This document shows positions 26,370 through 36,080 of a DNA stretch of 64,000 nt, piece after piece (position 1 is the stretch's first letter; each line of letters starts with the position of its first letter). Origin of the DNA: Chitinophaga sp. YR627 (lineage in GTDB: Bacteria > Bacteroidota > Bacteroidia > Chitinophagales > Chitinophagaceae); assembly GCF_900114995.1 (NCBI RefSeq), contig NZ_FOUX01000007.1, positions 372,001-436,000 of the forward strand, read 5' to 3'. Under the pieces are notes generated by a model that was given only the letters and a program-made list of their open reading frames with translations, was not told the DNA's origin and did no database searches. Made by a program: the position numbers and the translations under genes.

Positions 26370-28580
26370 TTATCGCCTGCGGCGGTATAATAATAGGACG
26401 GCGGCAAAGATTAACAAGGCGCCTGGTATTACACCAAAGAAGATAATTCGCATTATTAAAATACCCTGATCGTCGCTGTCGATCACATCTTTGGATCGGA
26501 TGGCGCCAGTGTTAACAGGGAACGTGCCGTAGGTAAACCAGCGGAACATTTCTGTAATGAGCGGTTGATTCCAGTTATATGGCTTGCGGCGGCCCAGTTC
26601 ACTGGAACTCATGAAATCGGCATCACCCGTCACTATGATCCGCTGTTCTTTGCCATTTATGTTACGTTGCGCCGCTATGGCCAGCGCTTCGCTATTTTTC
26701 GCTACCAGCAAAGGTACAATGTGAAAGCCGGTTGTGTCCCGGTAGCTGATGCCAGAGGTACCCACCATAGATACCACACCGTTGTCAGCCCTGTAGCCGG
26801 CTAGTTTAGGGGCTATCGTGGCTGCACTATCAGCAAAGCGGGCAAGGATAAAGTCGGGGGCGTAATCGCGGCTTTCTTCCTGTATCGTTGTAGTATCTGG
26901 GTGTATCCCGAGTGGCTGTAACAGCGGTGCTACAACGTTTTGGGAAGCAGGTTCAGTGATCACAAAAAGATTTCTGCCGTTAGCTATGTACTGTACCAGT
27001 TTTTGCTGCACTTCGGAGGGGAACGCGGTTTTTGGATCGGCGATCACCAGGACCGAAGTGGATGTAGGAATGTCTTGCAGCGCAAGATTTACGGTATCAA
27101 CATTAAAACCCTGGTTGATGAGCGCACCCCTGAACGTAAGTTCGTTTACAAACGTTCTGAATTCCGCATCGCCTGCTTTGGTGATACTGCGTTCGCCGTT
27201 GCCACGCAGGAAAGTAATAACGGGAATGTCAGCAGGTGTGATAAGCCTTTTCAGCGCCGCGGTAAATTCCTGTTCGCCAGGATATATGCGAATGTCGTTG
27301 TAGTAACGTAAAAAGGTTTTCTTATCACCATACTCCAACAGTCGTACCAGGCGATTTTCTTCTGGATTCAGATCTACGATCTTTTTTACTGCGTCCGGAT
27401 TCAGCACTTTTCGGAAATCGAGATCCTGGATATCGGCAACTTTTTTGGCAATAGCTGCATCGCTTTCCCCAGGATAATTTTTGTAAAGTCCTTCGTTATT
27501 TGAAAAGTCGTAGTAATATACGTATTCCATCTTCATATTGGGCATAAACCGGCGGTAGGGGGTGAGGATACGTTCGTCCTCACTTTTCTTTTCGGGTGCC
27601 CCGAGGTAGTAGTTATTATCCAGGATGTTTACGTAGGTGGTTACTTTCAGGGGATGCTCCATTTTGGAGATCAGTTCCCGGCTTTGTTTACCTAAGGTAT
27701 GCGTTTGCGTAGCCGTCATATCAATATATCCGGTGAAGGCAGGAATGGTGCTCAAATAACCGATCAGGAAGCACAATCCGACCAACCCGATGTACCGGGT
27801 CGTGCGTATCAGTTTGGAGCGGGCTTCGCGTTGATCTTGCAGGCGCATTCCTGTAATGGCCAAAAAGAAGCCAATCACAATCAGGAAGTAAATGATGTCC
27901 TGGGTACTGATCAGACCGAAAATAAATTGTTCGGTTCTGCCGGCAATCGACATAAAGTAGGTGATATGCCGTACGGTATCGTTTCCCTGGAACAATCCGC
28001 CTACAAAGTTAAGTCCCGCTAATACTGCGAGTGTGCTGATCGCTGCTACAACCTGGTAGGTAGTGAGTGACGACATAAATAGTCCGATGGCCGAATAGGC
28101 GCAGATCAGCAGGTACAGTCCAATCGCACCGGAGGCTAAAAATAGCCAATCGATATTGGTAATAAAAAACGAACCTGCCACTCCGTATAAACAAATAATA
28201 ATGAGCAACAGTGCGCCGTAACCCATCATGGCTACGTATTTGCCGAGTACAATATCTTTTACTTTGATGGGAGAGGATAGCAGCAGTTTTATGGAACCAC
28301 TGTGTGTTTCACGACTGATCAGGCCCATGGTAAGCAATGGAATGTAGAAGTATAGGGTATTCTTTACACCGGGATAAAATCCTTCCTGTAATCCCGCAAA
28401 CACCATGGAGGTGACATCGTTAAAATGATTGCCCATACGCTGTGCGCGGCCGATCATTTGTATGTAATAAAGAAAGTTAACGCCTATCTGTACGGGAAAC
28501 ACGATCAGGATGAGCCAGGCCACCGGCGAATGAAACAGCAGGCTCAGTTCCTGGCGGGCTATTCTGATAATTACTTTCAT
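26370..28580 (-). CDS. ABC-2 permease fused to a GldG-like auxiliary domain (cassette A)
   Basis: A 736-residue protein joining two functions that are separate genes (gldF and gldG) in gliding bacteria. Residues about 1-245 form a six-helix ABC-2 permease (SPVAWLILIVFPVQIGVNF, YIPLLTMGLISRETHSGSIKLLLSSPI). After TM7 (about 265-280) comes a large extracytoplasmic domain to about 700 (TQTHTLGKQSRELISKMEHPLKVTTYVNIL, FLRGNGERSITKAGD, VLVIADPKTAFPSEVQQKLVQYIANGRNLFVITEP) of the ABC_transp_aux type, then a final TM and RRRR. It overlaps the ATPase gene by 4 bases (ATGA), so they form one transporter. Known GldA/GldFG relatives are exporters or machinery-linked transporters; the cargo here is unknown. 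A close paralogue lies at 55560. Confidence 0.9.
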   Translation of the reverse strand: MKVIIRIARQELSLLFHSPVAWLILIVFPVQIGVNFLYYIQMIGRAQRMGNHFNDVTSMVFAGLQEGFYPGVKNTLYFYIPLLTMGLISRETHSGSIKLLLSSPIKVKDIVLGKYVAMMGYGALLLIIICLYGVAGSFFITNIDWLFLASGAIGLYLLICAYSAIGLFMSSLTTYQVVAAISTLAVLAGLNFVGGLFQGNDTVRHITYFMSIAGRTEQFIFGLISTQDIIYFLIVIGFFLAITGMRLQDQREARSKLIRTTRYIGLVGLCFLIGYLSTIPAFTGYIDMTATQTHTLGKQSRELISKMEHPLKVTTYVNILDNNYYLGAPEKKSEDERILTPYRRFMPNMKMEYVYYYDFSNNEGLYKNYPGESDAAIAKKVADIQDLDFRKVLNPDAVKKIVDLNPEENRLVRLLEYGDKKTFLRYYNDIRIYPGEQEFTAALKRLITPADIPVITFLRGNGERSITKAGDAEFRTFVNELTFRGALINQGFNVDTVNLALQDIPTSTSVLVIADPKTAFPSEVQQKLVQYIANGRNLFVITEPASQNVVAPLLQPLGIHPDTTTIQEESRDYAPDFILARFADSAATIAPKLAGYRADNGVVSMVGTSGISYRDTTGFHIVPLLVAKNSEALAIAAQRNINGKEQRIIVTGDADFMSSSELGRRKPYNWNQPLITEMFRWFTYGTFPVNTGAIRSKDVIDSDDQGILIMRIIFFGVIPGALLIFAAVLLLYRRRR

Positions 28581-29539
28581 GATTGAACGGATGGTTTAAA
28601 TGTTTTGTTGGATAACTGTGCGAAAATGGCGTCAAGCGAACTTTTCTCCAGTGTGATTTCTTTCAGGCGCCATTTCCGGTGAACGCTTATTTCCACCAGT
28701 CCTTCTGCAATGTCGGCGGTAGGATCGAAGCGCATGCGAACGGTTTTGTCCGTGAGGAACACGACTTCTTTCACGCCTCCGATTGCCCGTAGTTCTTCGG
28801 CTGAAGGAGGGTTTTCCATGGTAGCTACCAAACTATCCGGTTCGATGTAATTGTTGAAAGTATCCATCGTGTCTTTAAATACGATCTTGCCACCTTCGAT
28901 CATGATGATATCCTGGCAGGTAGCCTGTATTTCCGAAAGGATATGGGAAGAAAAGATTACAGCGCGGTCGGTTGCAATCTCTTTGATCAGCTGTCGTACT
29001 TCCAGGATCTGATTAGGATCCAGGCCGTTGGTAGGTTCGTCCAGGACAACTAGCAGTGGCCGGTGAATGATCGCCTGGGCAATGCCCACCCGTTGCCGGT
29101 AACCGCCGGATAAGTTACCGATCAGTCTTTTGCTGAAATGAGCTACGCCGCATCTTTCTTTCACCTTGTCAACGGCTTCTCGAATGTTCCTTTTTTCGAT
29201 CAACCGTAAGTGCGCACAATAAGTGAGGTATTCGTCTACGGTCTGTTCCAGATACAGTGGTGCGTTTTGCGGCAAAAAACCGATCCGTTTTTTTGCCTCT
29301 TCCGGATCAGTACGCATGTCGATGCCTTCTATCAACACCTGGCCACGTGTTTGGCTCAACACGCCGCAAAGGATGTTCATAGTAGTAGATTTCCCGGCCC
29401 CATTAGAACCGAGTAGTCCTACTATACCGTTTCTGTTGATCTCGAAGTTGATATCCTGCACCGCCCAGTCTTTGCTGTAGCGGTGAGATAGGCCTTCGAT
29501 TTTTACGATATTATCCTGCATATTCAATTTATTACGCAA
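28577..29539 (-). CDS. ABC transporter ATPase, GldA-like (cassette A)
   Basis: A 320-residue ATPase with Walker A GSNGAGKST (about residue 42), Q-loop FLPQNAPLY, signature LSGGYRQRVGIAQA (about 143), Walker B LLVVLDEPTNGLDP (about 165) and the H-loop SSHIL. The C-terminal 90 residues form an extra domain seen in GldA/NatA-like proteins. It powers the permease/GldG fusion, whose start codon overlaps its stop. It begins 60 bp after the SusD of cassette A, past a hairpin at 29552. The paralogue is at 54610. Confidence 0.93.
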   Translation of the reverse strand: MRNKLNMQDNIVKIEGLSHRYSKDWAVQDINFEINRNGIVGLLGSNGAGKSTTMNILCGVLSQTRGQVLIEGIDMRTDPEEAKKRIGFLPQNAPLYLEQTVDEYLTYCAHLRLIEKRNIREAVDKVKERCGVAHFSKRLIGNLSGGYRQRVGIAQAIIHRPLLVVLDEPTNGLDPNQILEVRQLIKEIATDRAVIFSSHILSEIQATCQDIIMIEGGKIVFKDTMDTFNNYIEPDSLVATMENPPSAEELRAIGGVKEVVFLTDKTVRMRFDPTADIAEGLVEISVHRKWRLKEITLEKSSLDAIFAQLSNKTFKPSVQS

Positions 29540-29551
29540 TAAGAGATGAAT

Positions 29552-29573
29552 GGCACCGGAAACTTCCGGCGCC
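29552..29573. promoter_or_regulatory. Intercistronic hairpin before the ABC ATPase (cassette A)
   Basis: GGCACCGGAA pairs with TTCCGGCGCC (one A-C mismatch, 2-base loop) between susD and the ATPase. No T-run. It may set mRNA stability or partial termination; a hairpin lies at the same gene junction in cassette B. Confidence 0.5.
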
Positions 29574-29599
29574 TGATAGGAATGGTTGGTTGGATATTT

Positions 29600-31030
29600 T
29601 TATGGATTCAGTGGCCAGTCCGGATTGAATATGGTGGCGTTGGGCCATAGCTGACGCAGATATTTGTCGCTGCCGGGTAGCAATTCATATTCTTTTCCTT
29701 CGGCGGTATGTTTAATGGTTTTACGAAAACGTGTCTCCTTGTTCAGACGTTTCAAATCGATAACCCGCATGCCTGTAAATGCAAGCTCACGACGTCTTTC
29801 CTCCAGTACGAAACGGAGTATACGTTCATCATCGTTCCCGAAATCTTCCGGCGTAAATACCTTGTAAGCGGCCGGTGTAATCCGGTTTAGACGAAGTTTG
29901 TTGATATCGTCCAGGGCTTCCTGCTTTTTGCCTTCACGGGCGAAACATTCGGCGCGTACAAGGTACATTTCAGGTACGTTGAGGTAGTTACTGTAAAAGT
30001 CTCCGCGAAGGAAAATTTTTACCTGGTACCTCGACATGTAGTTGAACGGTGGTGCTGGTGGCCAGCCATCGGCGTAATATAGCGTCCAGCGTTTATCGTC
30101 GTTGGTGAACAAAGCACTTAGTTCGGGTGAGGCGCAAACGTCCATGCCCAGCCCGAATGGTCGTAGGAAATGTCGTGCCACGATGGTTTCAGGATTCAGC
30201 TGCGCATCCGGGATGTTGGTCCAGCCCAGCGGTGCTCCCGGTACATTAGGGAACGGACCGGGAATGATGATGCTGTAATCATTCATGTTTTTAAGTCCGC
30301 CTTGTAGCGAAATAGCCAGTGCCGCGTTTTTACGGGCATTCTCATAATCGCCCATAAACAGATATGTCCTGGCCAGTAGTGCATATCCGCCGGCTTTAGA
30401 AGCCCTGAATTTTGTGAGTTTATTTTTCTCAGGGAGATCTGCCACTGCGGCTTCTCCATCGCGCAAGATCTGATCGTATACTTCTTTTACGCTGTTCCGG
30501 GTAAATTTAGCATTGATGTCAGCGATCAATGCAATGGGAATCCCGGGCGTTGTAGCGGCAGAAGCAGCATCATAATGCTGCGCGTACACGTTTACCATTT
30601 GGAGATGCTCCATAGCACGGCCAAGGTAAGCTTCGGCGCGAACGCTCCTTTTGTTGGCTTCCGTTCCTTCAGTAGCATCCATAATGTTGTTGATGATGCT
30701 ATTGTAGTAGAAGATCCTTTTATAACCTTCACTCCAAAGATAATCGTTGGCGCCCTGGTCGTAAGGATTGTTGTTAAAAGTGTATATGCGCCGGCCGTGT
30801 AGTTGCTGCTTCGTATACAGGTTACCGGGTTCCCCCTCTGGGAGAAACGCGTCATCGGATTGTAAATCCCAGAAATAATCGCCAAAGTTAACCATGGTAC
30901 CGGAATTGAGCATGTTCTCGTAGTCGGTGGTGGTTATGGGAATGAACTTATCTTTCGGTTTGATGTCCAGAAACTTGTCGCAACCGGATAAAACAATGAG
31001 GCTGAATATATATATAGATAATTTTTTCAT
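29600..31030 (-). CDS. SusD/RagB family lipoprotein (cassette A)
   Basis: A 476-residue lipoprotein (signal MKKLSIYIFSLIVLSGC, lipobox cysteine about 17) starting DKFLDIKPKDKFIP. TPR-like helices include KRSVRAEAYLGRAMEHLQMVNVYAQHYD and KAGGYALLARTYLFMGDYENARK. The C-terminal VPEMYLVRAECFAREGKKQEALDDINKLRLNRI and ERRRELAFTGMRVIDLKRLN are classic SusD elements. It is the lid of the SusC transporter whose gene ends 12 bp upstream. The cassette carries no enzyme, so the imported molecule is unknown. Confidence 0.92.
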   Translation of the reverse strand: MKKLSIYIFSLIVLSGCDKFLDIKPKDKFIPITTTDYENMLNSGTMVNFGDYFWDLQSDDAFLPEGEPGNLYTKQQLHGRRIYTFNNNPYDQGANDYLWSEGYKRIFYYNSIINNIMDATEGTEANKRSVRAEAYLGRAMEHLQMVNVYAQHYDAASAATTPGIPIALIADINAKFTRNSVKEVYDQILRDGEAAVADLPEKNKLTKFRASKAGGYALLARTYLFMGDYENARKNAALAISLQGGLKNMNDYSIIIPGPFPNVPGAPLGWTNIPDAQLNPETIVARHFLRPFGLGMDVCASPELSALFTNDDKRWTLYYADGWPPAPPFNYMSRYQVKIFLRGDFYSNYLNVPEMYLVRAECFAREGKKQEALDDINKLRLNRITPAAYKVFTPEDFGNDDERILRFVLEERRRELAFTGMRVIDLKRLNKETRFRKTIKHTAEGKEYELLPGSDKYLRQLWPNATIFNPDWPLNP

Positions 31031-31042
31031 GATTCCGCTTTT

Positions 31043-34000
31043 TTAGAAGGTGATATCAATGCCTGCTGAGTAAACTGGCATCACCGGCAACAGCCTGTTG
31101 GCGTATTGTGAGGCGTGCTCGTATGCTTCCGGATCTATACCGGCATCGTTGGCGTACCAGGAGAAAGGATTCTGTACCTGAAGGGTCAGTTTGGCAGAAG
31201 TCAGTTTTCTGATTGGCGACAACAATCGTTCAAAGTTGTAGGAGAGCGCAATGTCGCGCACTTTTATGTAGTCGCCTTTGAGTACGTTGCGGTCAGACGC
31301 GTAGGAGAGCAGTGTGTAATAGCTGCCGCCATCACCTTTAAGGTCAGGTGCAGGCATCATACCAGGTATTTTTTCATCACCCGGTTTACGCCAGAAATTC
31401 GCTACGCGCTGGTCGGTGTTCCTGAGTGGAAAGTTGGTCTGGATGGTAGGAACTACATCCCGGATCACGTTGCCGCCATTGGCAATGATCATTACGCTGA
31501 GAGAAAGCTGTTTATAGCTAAAGCTGTTGGTAAGCCCGGCAGTGTAAGTTGGGCGGAGTGTTCCGCTGTATACCAGTCCTTTCACATCAGTCATGTTGGC
31601 CACTATCGTACCGCTCTGATCATAGTTCGTAACCACTTTCCCGTCAGCATCGTATACCAGCATGGAACCATTGGTAGGATCGAGGCCTGCTGAGCGGAAG
31701 CTGAACATGGCATCCATTGGGTAACCGATCTTGTTTACACCATAGCCGCCGGTAAGCGTATAGACTGTTTGATCTTTGGTATTGATGTCGGTCATCCTGT
31801 TCTTATTGAAACTCAAGGCAAGTGTGCTGTTCCAGGAAAATGTTTTCCCGGCGATGTTGCGGGTGTTCAACGCCAGTTCGAAACCTTTGTTATTCAGACT
31901 GCCGTAATTGATCAATGCGTTGGGAAAGGCATTGGTAGGATCGATTGTTTTTTCGCCGAGTAAATCCGTGGTATTGCGGACGTAATAATCCACAGATCCG
32001 GAAATCCGGTTGTTTAACACGGCAAAGTCGATACCCAGGTTGGTGGTGGCCGTTTTTTCCCAGCGCAATGATTTATTGGGAGGATATATAATATCTGTGG
32101 CGGTGGCATTGGCTTCGGCAAAAAATGTAGAACGTGCCTGGAGGAACGGTCCAACAGTACGGGCCACGTTGCCACCTAAACCGTAGGTCGAACGGATGGT
32201 CAGGCTGTTCAGCCAGTTGATTTCTTTCATGAAGTTTTCTTCGGTCAGTCGCCAGCTCGCGCCCACCGACCATAACGGCAGGTAGCGGTATCGGGGATCG
32301 GTGCCAAAGAGGTTGGAGTTGTCTACCCGTACACTACCTGTCAGATTGTACCGGCCGTTATACGTGTAACCTGCGTTGCCATATACCGAAATGTATCTTT
32401 CTTCACCATAATAGAAACTGTTGCCATCGTTAAAGGGCAGGGCGAAGGTGCTGGTTAGCGACTGCGTTCCTTTAAGATTGCCAAGTGCGAGTTCGTTTAC
32501 TGGCTGGAACTGCAGGTTGTTATCGCTGTAGCCCATTCTAAATACAGCGGTACTGGCATTCGAAATGGCCCTGCGTTCAGTGCCGGCCAGGGCGGAAATA
32601 TGATGTTTCGAGGCGAAGGTCCGGTCAAAGTTCAGCTGCATGCGCGCTGTATACGATTTGGAGTTACCGCGTGTTTCGTATAGTTGTCCGCCATCGGGAA
32701 CATTTTTTATCAGCTCATTGTCGATGAGCTGTGCGGCGTCGTTGATCATCCTTTTCGCATAGTAAGAGGACGAGTTGTAATACTGCTTGTTATAGCTTGT
32801 GCCGCGTTCAGTCTGGTATTTCAGGTCGAGGGTCAGCCCTTCAATAATTTTTGCCGTAAAGCCGCCCTGTACGCGGAAGTAGTTTGACCAGTAAGATAAA
32901 TCAGCACGGTCCATTTCCTCCAGCGGACGGTAAGTTTCGTCATGTAGGCCCAGGTCGATCAGCCGCTGGATCTCGTAGGCCGATTTTAGTTTCGTGAAAT
33001 CGGCCGGACTGCCATCAGGGTTACGCAGAATTTCATAAGGCATGTTCCAGTAAAATGACTCCGGGCTTTCTGGTTGGTATTTTCCTTTACGGATATTGGT
33101 GTTGGTGCCTATCTCGGCATCCAGCCAGCGAAACACTTTTACGCGGTCTCTCAGTCCAAGGTTTATATCGTCGCTGCTCGTTCGTAACCCATACCCGCTA
33201 TTGCCGGTATAGTTTATCATCATATTATACTGATGGATATCGTTGCCTCCACTGGCCGAAAAAGCCTGGCGGTGTTTTACATTGTTGCGCATGAACAGAT
33301 CCTCGAGCTGACTTTGTCCGTCCTGTGTTTTGAGTCTTGCCAGGGTGGCATCCAGTTCGGCCTGGGTAATGTAACCCTGTTCCTGGTCATACAAGGCCTG
33401 CAGCACTTTGGTATTGCCGGTACGTCTGATACCATCGCTGAACCCGGGATGCCATTTGTTAAAGAGTTCCTGTTGTAAATCCACCATCTGGGAGGAATTG
33501 AGCAGATTCATATAACCGGCATCTGGTTTAGCGGTGAAAAACACACCGCTGCTAAAGGTTACTACCGGCTTCCGGCTGCTACCATGGCGGGTGGTAATGG
33601 AAATCACACCATTGGCAGCACGTGTGCCGTAGATAGAAGATGCGGCAGCATCTTTCATCACGGTTACGTTTACGACGTCAGCCGGATTAATATAATTGAG
33701 ATCTCCTTCATAGGGAAATCCGTCTACCACGTATAACGGTTGCTGGTTGCCATATAAGGTAGACAGGCCGCGGATAGTGGGTGTGCCGTTTTGCATGAAA
33801 AGCCCTGGAACGGTGCCTTCCAAACGGTCCATAATGCTGGTTTCCATTCTTGCGCCCAGAGTAGCTTCGGTTACAATGCCAAACGAGCCGGTGGCACGCT
33901 CTTTAGGGATAGACTGGTAACCTGTGTTGGCGATTACATTCAATTCGCTCAGGCTGGAAGAAATGAGAGGCAGTATGATCGTGCCGACATTGCCACCTTG

Positions 34001-34597
34001 CAGCATAGCGGTAGTAACGACAATTTCTTTAGTTTGATAACCGATAAAGCTGATGCGTAGTACACTGCCCGCCTCAATCTGAAGGGAAAAGCTGCCATTC
34101 ATATCTGTAATGGCCGATCGGCCACCGCCTGCCGCTACTACAGTAGCACCGATCAATGGTACGCCCAGACTATCGGTTACCCGTCCAGCTACTGGAGTAG
34201 CTTTTGCTACATTGGCATCGCTGGGTAGCGGATCATTTTTGCTATAAAGGAAAATCGTATTGTCGGTTACTTTATAATTAAAAGGCTGGTTCTTTACAAT
34301 GAGGTCCAGGAAACTCAGCAGTGGCATGTTTTGTACAGAAGCTGATACTGCGGTTGCTTGTTGCAGCAGGTCAGACTTTCCCCATACAACATACCCGGTT
34401 TGTTTTTTGATGACTGCGAATACCTGTTTCATGGGTATTCCTCTTCCCGAAAAGGTAATTGATTGGGAAAAAGTGTTGGCCGACACGTGTAAACAGAAAA
34501 GAAGTAGGAAGGCACTGGTTAGTTTCATTATCCGAAGCATTTTGGTTGGGAGCCGGCATGACATACCCCAACGGCTCCAGTAAGCTGTTTTTTGCAT
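31043..34597 (-). CDS. STN-domain SusC/RagA TonB-linked outer membrane receptor (cassette A)
   Basis: A 1184-residue protein: N-terminal signal with TM (MKLTSAFLLLFCLHVSANTFSQ), an STN domain (about 40-95, MKQVFAVIKKQTGYVVWGKSD, FLDLIVKNQPFNY) that relays ligand binding to FecR, a carboxypeptidase-like domain (about 130-200, VAGRVTDSLGVPLIGATVV), a plug (about 225-340, IRGLSTLYGNQQPLYVVDG, MKDAAASSIYGTRAANGVISITT) and a barrel ending YSAGIDITF. The start MQKTAYWSRW at 34597 is chosen over a TTG at 34657 because the cassette B paralogue begins with the same MQK..YW pattern at the same distance (12-13 bases) from the shared leader motif TTAACAACCAAA. Control is expected through the upstream FecR and ECF sigma. 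Confidence 0.95.
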   Translation of the reverse strand: MQKTAYWSRWGMSCRLPTKMLRIMKLTSAFLLLFCLHVSANTFSQSITFSGRGIPMKQVFAVIKKQTGYVVWGKSDLLQQATAVSASVQNMPLLSFLDLIVKNQPFNYKVTDNTIFLYSKNDPLPSDANVAKATPVAGRVTDSLGVPLIGATVVAAGGGRSAITDMNGSFSLQIEAGSVLRISFIGYQTKEIVVTTAMLQGGNVGTIILPLISSSLSELNVIANTGYQSIPKERATGSFGIVTEATLGARMETSIMDRLEGTVPGLFMQNGTPTIRGLSTLYGNQQPLYVVDGFPYEGDLNYINPADVVNVTVMKDAAASSIYGTRAANGVISITTRHGSSRKPVVTFSSGVFFTAKPDAGYMNLLNSSQMVDLQQELFNKWHPGFSDGIRRTGNTKVLQALYDQEQGYITQAELDATLARLKTQDGQSQLEDLFMRNNVKHRQAFSASGGNDIHQYNMMINYTGNSGYGLRTSSDDINLGLRDRVKVFRWLDAEIGTNTNIRKGKYQPESPESFYWNMPYEILRNPDGSPADFTKLKSAYEIQRLIDLGLHDETYRPLEEMDRADLSYWSNYFRVQGGFTAKIIEGLTLDLKYQTERGTSYNKQYYNSSSYYAKRMINDAAQLIDNELIKNVPDGGQLYETRGNSKSYTARMQLNFDRTFASKHHISALAGTERRAISNASTAVFRMGYSDNNLQFQPVNELALGNLKGTQSLTSTFALPFNDGNSFYYGEERYISVYGNAGYTYNGRYNLTGSVRVDNSNLFGTDPRYRYLPLWSVGASWRLTEENFMKEINWLNSLTIRSTYGLGGNVARTVGPFLQARSTFFAEANATATDIIYPPNKSLRWEKTATTNLGIDFAVLNNRISGSVDYYVRNTTDLLGEKTIDPTNAFPNALINYGSLNNKGFELALNTRNIAGKTFSWNSTLALSFNKNRMTDINTKDQTVYTLTGGYGVNKIGYPMDAMFSFRSAGLDPTNGSMLVYDADGKVVTNYDQSGTIVANMTDVKGLVYSGTLRPTYTAGLTNSFSYKQLSLSVMIIANGGNVIRDVVPTIQTNFPLRNTDQRVANFWRKPGDEKIPGMMPAPDLKGDGGSYYTLLSYASDRNVLKGDYIKVRDIALSYNFERLLSPIRKLTSAKLTLQVQNPFSWYANDAGIDPEAYEHASQYANRLLPVMPVYSAGIDITF

Positions 34598-34609
34598 AGA
34601 TTTGCAACG

Positions 34610-34621
34610 TTTGGTTGTTAA
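34610..34621 (-). promoter_or_regulatory. Conserved leader motif before susC (cassette A)
   Basis: The minus strand reads TTAACAACCAAA, 12 bases before the susC ATG. The identical 12-mer precedes the cassette B susC, 13 bases before its ATG at 48425. It may be a ribosome-loading or ECF-promoter-linked element. Confidence 0.45.
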
Positions 34622-34664
34622 AAATGGAGGTCTCGAAACCCGTTTTGTAGCTACCAACGATCTT

Positions 34665-34689
34665 CCGGGAGTGTTTGCCGCACTTCCGG
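34665..34689. promoter_or_regulatory. Hairpin between fecR and susC (cassette A)
   Basis: CCGGGAGTG (34665-34673) pairs with CACTTCCGG (34681-34689) with one wobble. It separates the regulatory pair from the transport genes; the T-run is on the plus side. Cassette B has a hairpin at the same junction. Confidence 0.45.
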
Positions 34690-34777
34690 TTTTTTTGTCT
34701 GGTAGCCTGATCTTAGTTGATAAATATTACTTCATGTTTACGATTTCAATTGATAATTATGGCATAGGTAAAATATG

Positions 34778-35974
34778 TTATGGCATCACGATTAGCTTAC
34801 GGCCTTCTTCCAGTCGGAAGTGCACGTCGGATCGCTCCAGTCCGTTCAATACGTCAGATAATTTTAAATTGCGGCTCATTTCGCCAAAGAACACAATATT
34901 GGGCACATTGCCTTCGTACACTACTTCCAGATCGTACCAGCGTTCGAGCTGGCGCATCATATCTTTCAGATTTACGCTGTCGAAATTAAACAAGCCGTTT
35001 TTCCAGGCGATGGCTTGTTCCACGTTTGCATTGCTTTTTATATCGAAGTTGCTACCTGTGGCCTGTAATTGCTCACCCGGTTTTAACACCACTGCGCCAC
35101 TGGTTTTGCCCGCCGGCGATATTTTTACCCTGCCATTCACCAGGGTGGTATAGTTGTTCTGGTCGCTGGTGTAGGCATTGATGTTGAAGGCGGTACCCAG
35201 TACTTCCAGGCTTATGCGGTCCGGCACATTCACGCGGAATGGTTGCCGGGCATTGGCGGCCACTTCAAAGTACCCTTCGCCCGTAAATTCGACTGTTCTG
35301 TCCGCGCCGTTAAATGCCACTGGAAACCGTAAGGAGCTGCTGGCATTGAGCCATACTTTAGTACCGTCTGACAGGGTAATATTAAACTGCCGTCCTTTGG
35401 CCGTACTAATGGTATTGTATTGCACTGGTCCTGCCACTTTCTGTCCCGACGTGTATTGGAGATTGCCGTTTTGCATTGCCACGGAAGTGCCGTTCTGCCG
35501 CGTAATAACACCATTACCAGTGCTGTCCAGTGCGAGTTGTGACCCATCGGAGAGTGTGAGCATTGCGCCGGTTTGTCCGGGGGCTACGTCCAGCGAGGCA
35601 TTGCGTACCATTTGGCGCACGGGGTGAGGGTTGTTCCGGTTAAGATACCAGGTCCCGGCCGCTATCAGTACCACGGCTGCTACTGCCCACCACCATTTGT
35701 GGAGGTAGTGTACGCGCGTTGCCGGTGCCGTAATGGGATCGGAGGGTAGCTTGTCTGACCGCAGGATCTGATCAGCTACCTGGCGCCACTGTTGGGCGCT
35801 GTAATTGGGTAGTTGCTGATCGACATGAACTTCCAGCCAACTTTCGGCATCATCGATCGAGGCGTCTGGGACGTCACAGTCGATCAGGGCGCTAAGCTCG
35901 TTTAGCTCCTCTGCGGTGGCATTGTGGCTGGCAAGGCGTTCCAGTAAATATGTTAATCGGGCGTTTGGTTTCAT
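34778..35974 (-). CDS. FecR-family anti-sigma factor (cassette A)
   Basis: A 398-residue transmembrane anti-sigma. The cytoplasmic N-terminus (about 1-85, ERLASHNATAEELNELSALID) binds the sigma factor. A TM helix is at about 90-108 (WWWAVAAVVLIAAGTWYL). The periplasmic FecR domain (about 175-280, TAKGRQFNITLSDGTKVWLNASSSLRFPVAF, VEFTGEGYFEVAANARQPF, LEVLGTAFNINAY) and the DUF4974 tail (about 320-395, LKDMMRQLERWYDLEVVYEG) contact the STN domain of SusC. Transport of the ligand would release the ECF sigma encoded 106 bp upstream. The arrangement sigma-FecR-SusC is the standard Bacteroidota surface-signalling module. Confidence 0.93.
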   Translation of the reverse strand: MKPNARLTYLLERLASHNATAEELNELSALIDCDVPDASIDDAESWLEVHVDQQLPNYSAQQWRQVADQILRSDKLPSDPITAPATRVHYLHKWWWAVAAVVLIAAGTWYLNRNNPHPVRQMVRNASLDVAPGQTGAMLTLSDGSQLALDSTGNGVITRQNGTSVAMQNGNLQYTSGQKVAGPVQYNTISTAKGRQFNITLSDGTKVWLNASSSLRFPVAFNGADRTVEFTGEGYFEVAANARQPFRVNVPDRISLEVLGTAFNINAYTSDQNNYTTLVNGRVKISPAGKTSGAVVLKPGEQLQATGSNFDIKSNANVEQAIAWKNGLFNFDSVNLKDMMRQLERWYDLEVVYEGNVPNIVFFGEMSRNLKLSDVLNGLERSDVHFRLEEGRKLIVMP

Positions 35975-36043
35975 TATAAATAGGAGTAAATAATCGAGTT
36001 ATGGCTCCTTATCTATACCAGACAATCGGGAAGACGATTGGTA

Positions 36044-36069
36044 CCGAAAAAAAGTAAAGTTTTTTTCGG
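36044..36069. promoter_or_regulatory. Hairpin between sigma and fecR (cassette A)
   Basis: CCGAAAAAAA (36044-36053) pairs with TTTTTTTCGG (36060-36069) around a 6-base loop, perfect over 10 bases. It lies between the sigma stop and fecR start and may attenuate or separate translation. Cassette B has an A/T-rich inverted repeat in the same place. Confidence 0.5.
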
Positions 36070-36080
36070 CGTAGGCATAT

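Noticed and set aside
34598..34657. TTG start 60 bases upstream for the cassette A susC
   Set aside because: It would include the conserved leader motif in the coding region; the cassette B paralogue starts at the MQK..YW ATG.
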